Source: Anaeroplasmataceae bacterium (GTDB taxonomy: Bacteria > Bacillota_I > Bacilli_A > Acholeplasmatales > Anaeroplasmataceae). From it: a DNA stretch of 5,453 nt. The position numbers and the translations under genes are program-made. Location of the stretch: assembly GCA_029050385.1 (NCBI GenBank), contig JAIDMV010000098.1:1-5453 (forward strand), written 5' to 3'. Under the pieces are notes generated by a model, which was not told the DNA's origin, made no database searches, and saw nothing but the letters and a program-made list of their open reading frames with translations. Position 1 is the stretch's first letter; each line of letters starts with the position of its first letter. Below, in pieces: positions 1 through 4,464 of this stretch.

Positions 1-148
1 ACAATATATTTCCACCATACATTTTTTCTGCAGCATCTAAAGCCATAACAGAATTCTGGCGACCTACTTCTATACGAAATTCATTACTAGGTAGTGGAAT
101 AACACCGCGAACTGCAATCGCAGGTAAGACTAATTTATTTTCTTCCAT
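1..148 (-). CDS. lon: Lon protease, N-terminal fragment (ATP-dependent serine protease)
   Basis: Only the first 49 codons are in the window; the gene continues past the left edge. The protein begins MEENKLVLPAIAVRGVIPLP and goes on to a VGRQNSVMALDAA segment. This matches the start of the Lon N-terminal substrate-binding (LAN/PUA-like) domain, whose usual pattern is LP-x-LxLRGxVxFP, then VGRxxSxxAlexA. Lon is a cytoplasmic ATP-dependent protease that degrades misfolded and selected regulatory proteins; its AAA+ and Ser-Lys protease domains would lie outside the window. The ATG at 148-146 is supported by an AAAGGA ribosome binding site 7 nt upstream. The gene lies downstream of tig on the same strand, a common arrangement in Firmicutes, but is separated from it by a terminator and has its own promoter. 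Identity rests on a short N-terminal stretch, so it is good but not absolute. Confidence 0.85.
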   Translation of the reverse strand, partial: MEENKLVLPAIAVRGVIPLPSNEFRIEVGRQNSVMALDAAEKMYGGNIL

Positions 149-155
149 TTTACCA

Positions 156-161
156 TCCTTT
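156..161 (-). promoter_or_regulatory. Ribosome binding site of lon
   Basis: Read on the minus strand, AAAGGA ends 7 nt before the ATG at 148. This fixes the lon start. An ATG four codon-lengths nearer the site opens a different frame that soon stops. Confidence 0.7.
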
Positions 162-189
162 CAGTCGTTAAAAAAATCTTGACAAATAT

Positions 190-218
190 AATATATATCA
201 TTTTTGGCACTTTTGCAA
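190..218 (-). promoter_or_regulatory. Predicted sigma-A-type promoter of lon
   Basis: On the minus strand, TTGCAA (218-213) lies 17 nt before TATATT (195-190), a 4/6 and a 5/6 match to the consensus -35 and -10 hexamers. Transcription would start near 183 and give a leader of about 35 nt. The -35 hexamer sits in the spacer of the inverted repeat at 200-234, so a protein bound there should block RNA polymerase. Confidence 0.5.
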
Positions 219-234
219 GTACTTTGCCAAAAAT
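200..234. promoter_or_regulatory. CIRCE-like inverted repeat over the lon promoter (candidate HrcA operator)
   Basis: There are perfect 10-bp arms, ATTTTTGGCA (200-209) and TGCCAAAAAT (225-234), with a 15-nt spacer. The inner 27 bp (204-230) can be read as 9-9-9, the geometry of the CIRCE element TTAGCACTC-N9-GAGTGCTAA bound by the heat-shock repressor HrcA. The left arm TTGGCACTT matches 7 of 9 positions; the right arm CTTTGCCAA matches 5 of 9. Neither strand has a U-run directly after the repeat, so it is not a good terminator. It is certain as an inverted repeat; the HrcA assignment is inference from spacing and partial sequence match. Confidence 0.5.
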
Positions 235-247
235 AATCTTATTTTTT

Positions 248-276
248 AGAAAAAGGAAAGTCAAATGACCTTCCTT
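248..276 (-). terminator. Rho-independent terminator of tig
   Basis: On the minus strand, AAGGAAGGTC (276-267), a 4-nt ATTT loop and GACTTTCCTT (262-253) form a 10-bp stem with one G-U pair. A TTTTT-type tract follows. It begins about 20 nt after the tig stop codon and separates tig from lon transcription. Confidence 0.8.
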
Positions 277-295
277 CCCTATCTTTTAAAGCATA

Positions 296-1753
296 TTACT
301 CAGTAGTCTTGGTAGTCTTCTTAGTTGTTGTAGTCTTTTTTGTAGTTGTAGACTTAGTCGTACTTGATTTTGTTGTAGCACTCTTTGTAGAAGACTTTGT
401 AGTTGCTGATTTTGTTGAAGTCTTTGCAGCAGGTTTTGCAGCTTCCTTCTTAGGTGTTGCAGAACCAACCATAGTTGCATTAGAAAGCAATAAATCTACA
501 ACTCTTTGATAAGCGATATCGCTATAATATCTTTGAGCATTATTTCTTAGCATTACTTCCTTTTTGCTATTATGAGCCTTTGCATCTTCTTCTGCCTTAG
601 CTTCAATATCTTCTTTTGTTGGAGTTAAATTTTCAACTTCAATAATCTTAGAAACAACTACATTAAATAATGCTTGACGCTTTCCTTGTTTTTCAGTATC
701 CTCTTCAAACTTTTCCTTAGTAATGTTCATTAAACCTAAGAAAGTTTCAAATGGAATATTGTACATCTTAGCTTGTTGTTCATATTGTCCACGAACTTGA
801 GAAATTCTTTCTTCCTCTAAAGCCTTAGGCATATCCACAACTGCATTATCTAATATCTTATTGATAATTTCATCTACTTGACGATCTTTTTCAGATTTTT
901 CTCTAGAAGCCTCTAATTCAGCCTTCTTAGCCTTCTTCCAAGCATCAACAGTTTCAATATCAGTCAATTTTTGTTCTTTTACATATTCATCTGTAAGTTC
1001 AGGATAAATCTTATGTTTAACCTCATGAACAGTTACCTTGAATACTGCTGGCTTACCAGCTAAGGATTTCTCGCCATAATTTTCAGGGAAGGTTACATTG
1101 ACATCCTTAACCTCATCAGCCTTCATTCCAATCATTTGATCCTCAAAGCCAGGAATAAACTGACCTGAGCCAATTTCTAATTCATAATTTTCTGCCTTAC
1201 CACCAGGGAATTCAACTCCGTCAACACTACCAACAAAATCAAAGTTAGCAGTATCTCCTGCTTCAATAACCTGTTCTTTTTTAACCTCCATAGACGCATC
1301 CTTAGCCATAATAGACTTAATTGCAGCATCTACATCTGCATCACTAACAGTTAGGTTAGCAGCTACACACTCTACTCCTTTATATTGTGGTAGATTTACC
1401 TCTGGATATACATCAAAGGATAAAGAAACCTTAAATGGTTTGCCACGCTCTAGCTTTTCATCACTTTCAAAATTTGGTTCAAATGGACCAACAATTTCCT
1501 TAGCTAAATCTTGATCTTTATAGATTTCTTGAGCCTTGTTATTTAATACAACATTTATAGCTTCATCATATAAAGATTCAACTCCATACATTTTCTCATA
1601 AACAGAACGAGGTGCCTTACCTGCTCTAAAGCCCTTAATTGTGACTTTGGCATTACATTTTTCAAAAGCCTTGTCTAAAGCTTTTTCAAACTCTTCAGGT
1701 GTTATTTCAAAAACAACCTTATTACGACTATGTTCTAATTTTTCTACTTTCAT
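296..1753 (-). CDS. tig: Trigger factor (ribosome-associated chaperone / prolyl isomerase) with Lys/Thr-rich C-terminal tail
   Basis: Trigger factor docks beside the ribosome exit tunnel and shields nascent chains. All three domains are visible in the 485 residues. The ribosome-binding N-terminal domain (about 1-115) carries the signature GFRAGKAPR at 41-49. An FKBP-like peptidyl-prolyl isomerase domain spans about 164-248 (AGDTANFDFVG, IGSGQFIPGFEDQMIGM, TFPENYGEKSLAGKPAVF). The helical SurA-like C-terminal chaperone domain is about 255-433. The family usually ends near residue 430; here a tail of about 50 residues, nearly all Lys, Thr, Ser and Ala, follows from about 435 to 485. The ATG at 1753 is the first possible start in this frame, because an in-frame TGA lies nine codons upstream. 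However, its Shine-Dalgarno sequence is unusually distant (see 1781-1788). The gene has its own promoter and terminator, so it appears monocistronic. The family assignment is very secure. Confidence 0.97.
   Translation of the reverse strand: MKVEKLEHSRNKVVFEITPEEFEKALDKAFEKCNAKVTIKGFRAGKAPRSVYEKMYGVESLYDEAINVVLNNKAQEIYKDQDLAKEIVGPFEPNFESDEKLERGKPFKVSLSFDVYPEVNLPQYKGVECVAANLTVSDADVDAAIKSIMAKDASMEVKKEQVIEAGDTANFDFVGSVDGVEFPGGKAENYELEIGSGQFIPGFEDQMIGMKADEVKDVNVTFPENYGEKSLAGKPAVFKVTVHEVKHKIYPELTDEYVKEQKLTDIETVDAWKKAKKAELEASREKSEKDRQVDEIINKILDNAVVDMPKALEEERISQVRGQYEQQAKMYNIPFETFLGLMNITKEKFEEDTEKQGKRQALFNVVVSKIIEVENLTPTKEDIEAKAEEDAKAHNSKKEVMLRNNAQRYYSDIAYQRVVDLLLSNATMVGSATPKKEAAKPAAKTSTKSATTKSSTKSATTKSSTTKSTTTKKTTTTKKTTKTTE
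299..451 (-). repeat. Low-complexity Lys/Thr/Ser tail-coding segment of tig with a tandem 9-residue repeat
   Basis: This segment encodes residues 435-485 of trigger factor: about 14 Lys and 20 Thr in 51 residues, with no hydrophobic residue larger than Ala and a single Pro. Within it, TKSATTKSS occurs twice in tandem (residues 447-455 and 456-464, bases 415-362). The two copies use different codons at 7 of 9 positions, including TCN/AGT serine switches, so this is not a recent DNA duplication. The tail ends in runs of Thr separated by Lys-Lys pairs. It is strongly basic and should be disordered. Read on other frames, it gives spurious Val-rich and Leu/Gln-rich open frames. Confidence 0.85.
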
Positions 1754-1765
1754 ATTACATCTAAC

Positions 1766-1781
1766 GTGAACTAATGTTCAC
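1766..1781 (-). promoter_or_regulatory. Hairpin between Shine-Dalgarno and start codon of tig
   Basis: A perfect 6-4-6 inverted repeat, GTGAAC-ATTA-GTTCAC on the minus strand, occupies most of the 29 nt between AGGAGG (1788-1783) and the tig ATG (1753). Folding it out would leave AGGAGG about 13 nt from the tig AUG and about 6 nt from an AUG-UAA start-stop pair (1760-1755) just before it. As DNA, its GAAC-N4-GTTC core also resembles a Gram-positive LexA/DinR box, but the position downstream of the transcription start makes an RNA role more likely. Confidence 0.55.
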
Positions 1782-1788
1782 TCCTCCT
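1781..1788 (-). promoter_or_regulatory. Distant Shine-Dalgarno of tig
   Basis: AGGAGGAG on the minus strand is the only strong ribosome binding site upstream of tig. Its AGGAGG core ends 29 nt before the ATG, far beyond the usual 5-10 nt, and no closer in-frame start exists. It sits unpaired between two inverted repeats (1766-1781 and 1788-1805). Confidence 0.7.
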
Positions 1789-1805
1789 AAAATATAAATA
1801 TTTTA
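1788..1805 (-). repeat. AT-only inverted repeat in the tig leader
   Basis: TAAAATAT-AA-ATATTTTA is a perfect 8-2-8 inverted repeat directly 5' of the Shine-Dalgarno in the tig mRNA. It consists of A and T only, so chance is a fair explanation and any RNA stem would be weak. It is listed because it is the middle one of three adjacent repeats that tile the leader. Confidence 0.35.
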
Positions 1806-1806
1806 A

Positions 1807-1823
1807 GTACCAAAATTTGGTAC
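1807..1823. promoter_or_regulatory. 17-bp palindrome just downstream of the tig transcription start (candidate operator)
   Basis: GTACCAAA-A-TTTGGTAC is a perfect 8-1-8 palindrome covering roughly +6 to +22 of the predicted tig transcript. Its near-zero centre fits a dimeric repressor site better than an RNA hairpin, although a smaller stem with a 3-5 nt loop is possible. I cannot assign it to a known regulator. Confidence 0.5.
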
Positions 1824-1836
1824 AAACGCAACTAAT

Positions 1837-1864
1837 ATTATAGCATAAACTAAGAAAAAGTAAA
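1837..1864 (-). promoter_or_regulatory. Promoter of tig (extended -10)
   Basis: On the minus strand, a perfect TATAAT (1842-1837) preceded by TGC gives an extended -10. TTTACT (1864-1859), a 4/6 match to TTGACA, lies 16 nt upstream. Transcription should start near 1829-1833, leaving an mRNA leader of about 75-80 nt. Confidence 0.75.
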
Positions 1865-1976
1865 GAAAAATGAAACAAATTCTAAAATTCCTTATACTAT
1901 TTTCTGTTTCCTCCTATCTCCTACAAAAAATCAATCTATTTTATAAAAAATTTACTAAAAAAAGATAGATTTAGTG

Positions 1977-1982
1977 TATAAT
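1977..1982 (+). promoter_or_regulatory. -10 element of the ansA promoter
   Basis: A perfect TATAAT is preceded by GTG. No good -35 hexamer lies at 16-18 nt; the nearest resemblance, TTTACT at 1951-1956, is 20 nt away. The start point would be near 1989, only about 20 nt before the start codon. The -10 is flanked by a 7-bp inverted repeat, TAGATTT (1966-1972) and AAATCTA (1991-1997), whose significance is unclear. Confidence 0.55.
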
Positions 1983-1996
1983 ATATAAAGAAATCT

Positions 1997-2003
1997 AAGG
2001 AGG
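1997..2003 (+). promoter_or_regulatory. Ribosome binding site of ansA
   Basis: AAGGAGG ends 7 nt before the TTG at 2011. This strong, well-spaced site decides for the TTG start, which is also where homologues begin (MKK-hydrophobic-TTGGTI). Confidence 0.85.
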
Positions 2004-2010
2004 GATAAAT

Positions 2011-3003
2011 TTGAAAAAAATATTAATCCTTACAACTGGAGGAACAATATCCAGTGTTCCATCTAAGGATGGTCTTGTACCAAAGAATTCCATAGATGTA
2101 TTAAAATCTGTTTTTAAAGATGAGGATACCAAAATCGATATCTTAAGTATATTGGTTCTAGATAGTTCTAATATCCAACCAGAGGAATGGAAGATTATTG
2201 CAAGTAAGATTTATGAAAGTTTAGATCTATACGATGGTATCATTATAACACATGGAACGGATACTATGTCTTATACTGCTTCTATGATTACATTCATGGT
2301 GCAAAATCCAAACATTCCTATTGTTTTTACAGGTTCACAATTACCCATTTCTCATCCCTTGACGGACGCAGTAGATAACCTACACTGCGCCTTAGCTATG
2401 GCAAAGTCAAACATTCCAGGTGTTTTTTTAGCCTTTAATAGAAAAATCATATTTGCATCACGTTCTGTAAAAGCTAGAACCTCAAGCTTTGATGCCTTTG
2501 AATCCATTAACCTACATCCATTAGGTAGAGTTTCTGCAACAGGGCTTGTCATCCAGAAGGACATGATTCATAATACTAAAAAAGAACCCAAACTCGTCTT
2601 AGATATCAATACAAATGTTTTTTTACTAAAATTAACACCTACTACTCATCCTTCTATCATTCCTCTGCTCATATCATCAGGAATTGAAGGAATTGTTATA
2701 GAAGCCTATGGTGCTGGTGGAATCTCCTATATTAGAAGAGATTTCATAAAGGAAATTAAAAATGCAATTGCATTAGGAATTCCTATAGTAGTTAGTAGTC
2801 AATGCCTATATGAACGTTCCAATTTCAATATCTATGAAGTAGGAACCAAGGTCATTGCAAGCGGAGCAATTGAAGCCTATGATATGACTACTGAGGCTGC
2901 AGTAACAAAACTTATGTATGCATTAGGACAAACGCAAAATCTAGCTGAAATTAAAAAGATATTCTTAACTCCTATTGCTAACGAAATTCATCCTGATGCA
3001 TAA
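2011..3003 (+). CDS. ansA: Type I (cytoplasmic) L-asparaginase
   Basis: The enzyme hydrolyses L-asparagine to L-aspartate and ammonia. The 330-residue length suits the family (about 330-340). The first signature, LTTGGTIS, places the nucleophile at Thr12. The second, THGTDTMSYT, gives the Thr83-Asp84 pair. The substrate-loop DSSN is at 51-54, and a Lys154 in SVKARTSSFDAFES fits the catalytic lysine region. The C-terminal allosteric-type domain includes IEAYGAGG and SSQCLYERSNFNIYEVG. There is no signal peptide, so it is cytoplasmic. Around residue 22 the loop reads GLVP where the E. coli enzymes have a Tyr; as I recall, Bacillus AnsA also has GLxP, so this looks like a lineage trait rather than a defect. 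It starts with TTG, is divergent from tig, and converges with the NAD operon. Possible thematic link: aspartate is a precursor of de novo NAD synthesis, but no nadA/nadB is present here. Confidence 0.95.
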   Translation: MKKILILTTGGTISSVPSKDGLVPKNSIDVLKSVFKDEDTKIDILSILVLDSSNIQPEEWKIIASKIYESLDLYDGIIITHGTDTMSYTASMITFMVQNPNIPIVFTGSQLPISHPLTDAVDNLHCALAMAKSNIPGVFLAFNRKIIFASRSVKARTSSFDAFESINLHPLGRVSATGLVIQKDMIHNTKKEPKLVLDINTNVFLLKLTPTTHPSIIPLLISSGIEGIVIEAYGAGGISYIRRDFIKEIKNAIALGIPIVVSSQCLYERSNFNIYEVGTKVIASGAIEAYDMTTEAAVTKLMYALGQTQNLAEIKKIFLTPIANEIHPDA

Positions 3004-3029
3004 AAGGACAAGTCAAGCTTGTCCTTTTT
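3002..3029. terminator. Bidirectional rho-independent terminator between ansA and the nadE-nadD operon
   Basis: AAAAGGACAAG (3002-3012), a 5-nt TCAAG loop and CTTGTCCTTTT (3018-3028) form a perfect 11-bp stem. T-rich tracts follow in both directions. It starts inside the ansA stop codon and lies about 17 nt past the stop of the convergent nadD fusion gene, so it can serve both. Confidence 0.9.
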
Positions 3030-3045
3030 ATAATCCATAAATATA

Positions 3046-4464
3046 CTATTCTACCTTATACTTATACAACCTAGATGGGCGATGTCCACCATCATTTTTA
3101 AATTTTTCCGTTGAAATTACCTTATCTTTAATAGTTCTTCTAAAAACTGAATCAATAAGTTTTTTTCCTAGAATCGCTTCATAGACCAATTGGAGTTCCT
3201 TTAAAGTAAATTCCTTGGGCAACATATGATAAACAATATCCTCTGTTTGAATCTGAGTTTTTAAATATTCTAACGCTGTAGCAATGACCTTTAAATGATC
3301 AAAGGCTAAATATGCATTTTCTATTTCTTGATAACTAATAATTCCATAAGTATCTATTGTTCTTCTGACCTTACAGCTAAATCTCTTGGATGCATTTTTA
3401 AATTCAATCGTAACTATATCTTGTTTTTGACTTAATGTTAAATCAAAAAAGCTTGCTTTAGGTTTTAGGTCACTTGCTATCGTCGATTTATCAATTAGTC
3501 CTAAAAAGCTAACAGAAAGTACTCTTCCCCTGATATCTCGATCAATATCAGAAAATGTATGAAATTGATTTAAATAGACATCCTCGATGTTTGCCTCTGT
3601 AAAAAGGATTCTTTTTGCTGAATCTAAAAGCTTTTCATCTAAAGAAAGAAAGCCTCCTGGAATACAGTAACGATTCATAAAAGGAGCTGTTTCTCTTTCT
3701 ACTAAAAGAATACTAAAGCTTTTCCCATTCTTTTTACGATAATTTTGAGTTTCAATATCACTTACACTAAATAAAGTGATATCCGTAGTAATGCTCATCT
3801 TTTCATAATCATCACTGCTATAATTTTTTAAAAACTCTTCATCAGAGGTATAGTGTTGTTCTCTATATTCTTGGTATTCCTTTGTATAAATTTTTCTTTC
3901 TTGAATATACTTCAAAACCTTAGAATCTAATATATGAGATACCGCATCATAGTTGTTATTACTTACACAATCCCTTATATATGAAGAATTAAAACCTTCA
4001 ACTTCTATATCTACAAGTTCTATTTTACCTTTATGATTTTGATATTTTTCCAATACTCCTTTGAGTTCTATATCCTTACGTACGATAACAAATAAATTGT
4101 AGGTGTCTAAAATATATTCATATCGTTTCCATGTATCAAAATGAAGGAGATTATCGCTTCCCATAATAAAGTAAAGCTCATCTCCTTTATAGAGATTTTG
4201 TAAATAATCTAAACTTCGATATGTACAGATTAAATTGTTTTTAAATTCATAGTCACAAAGAATAACCTTAGGATGATTTTGAAACATCAAATTTAGCATA
4301 TGGATACGTTCTTCTCCTTTTGCTAAATTACTTTTCTTATAAAAATTTCCTGTGGGTAACAAGATGATACGATCAAATCCATAGTTATCCAATAAATTTA
4401 AAACGATTTGTTTGTGAACCAAATGACAGGGGTTAAATGAACCACCATAGACTCCTATTTTCAT
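3046..4464 (-). CDS. nadD: NadD-NrtR fusion: nicotinate-nucleotide adenylyltransferase joined to a Nudix-like sensor and winged-helix regulator
   Basis: Residues 1-195 are a complete NadD, which makes NaAD from NaMN and ATP. Visible are GVYGGSFNPCHLVH (nucleotidyltransferase HxxH at 14 and 17), LPTGNFYKKSN, GSDNLLHFDTW (102-112) and the SSYIRD ATP-binding motif (160-165). A charged linker (about 196-222) leads to a Nudix-fold domain (about 223-345) with YCIPGGFLSLDE and HTFSDIDRDIRGRVLSVSFL, the typical NrtR pattern. The Nudix box (271-293) is degenerate: G271, E277, R285 and E290 remain, but the expected Glu positions hold Ile286 and Thr289 and the Gly position holds Asn292. It therefore probably binds a ligand rather than hydrolysing one. 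The C-terminal winged helix (about 388-472) has FTLKELQLVYEAILGK, the FRR at 441-443 and the wing GGHRPSRLYKY, as in NrtR. Bacterial NadD is normally about 200 residues. The frame is continuous and starts in an ATGA overlap with nadE, implying translational coupling. The NadD and NrtR assignments are strong; regulation of this operon is inference. Confidence 0.93.
   Translation of the reverse strand: MKIGVYGGSFNPCHLVHKQIVLNLLDNYGFDRIILLPTGNFYKKSNLAKGEERIHMLNLMFQNHPKVILCDYEFKNNLICTYRSLDYLQNLYKGDELYFIMGSDNLLHFDTWKRYEYILDTYNLFVIVRKDIELKGVLEKYQNHKGKIELVDIEVEGFNSSYIRDCVSNNNYDAVSHILDSKVLKYIQERKIYTKEYQEYREQHYTSDEEFLKNYSSDDYEKMSITTDITLFSVSDIETQNYRKKNGKSFSILLVERETAPFMNRYCIPGGFLSLDEKLLDSAKRILFTEANIEDVYLNQFHTFSDIDRDIRGRVLSVSFLGLIDKSTIASDLKPKASFFDLTLSQKQDIVTIEFKNASKRFSCKVRRTIDTYGIISYQEIENAYLAFDHLKVIATALEYLKTQIQTEDIVYHMLPKEFTLKELQLVYEAILGKKLIDSVFRRTIKDKVISTEKFKNDGGHRPSRLYKYKVE

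Noticed and set aside
200..234. Reading the inverted repeat upstream of lon as a transcription terminator
   Set aside because: The stem is poor in G+C, the loop is 15 nt, no U-tract follows directly on either strand, and tig already has a good terminator at 248-276.
286..509. Open frames opposite or overlapping the tig tail on both strands, Leu/Gln-rich on minus and Val-rich on plus
   Set aside because: They are out-of-frame readings of the Lys/Thr-rich repeat codons. They have highly biased composition, no ribosome binding site, and lie within the secure tig frame.
1766..1781. LexA/DinR (SOS) box in the tig leader, GAAC-N4-GTTC
   Set aside because: The core matches, but the flanks are T/A instead of C/G, the inner bases do not fit the RNRY pattern, and the site lies well downstream of the promoter. 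An RNA hairpin explains the position better.
1905..1925. AGGAGG-like sequence on the minus strand (GTAGGAGATAGGAGGA) suggesting a small gene
   Set aside because: No start codon follows at usable distance and no open frame of meaningful length is present.
2352..2564. Minus-strand open frame of 70 codons inside ansA
   Set aside because: It is antisense to a well-supported asparaginase, with no ribosome binding site or recognisable domain.
3796..3830. Internal translation start at Met223 of the fusion that would make a free NrtR
   Set aside because: Only a weak GAAAAG precedes this ATG at short distance. There is no clear Shine-Dalgarno, so separate production of the regulator is not supported by sequence alone.
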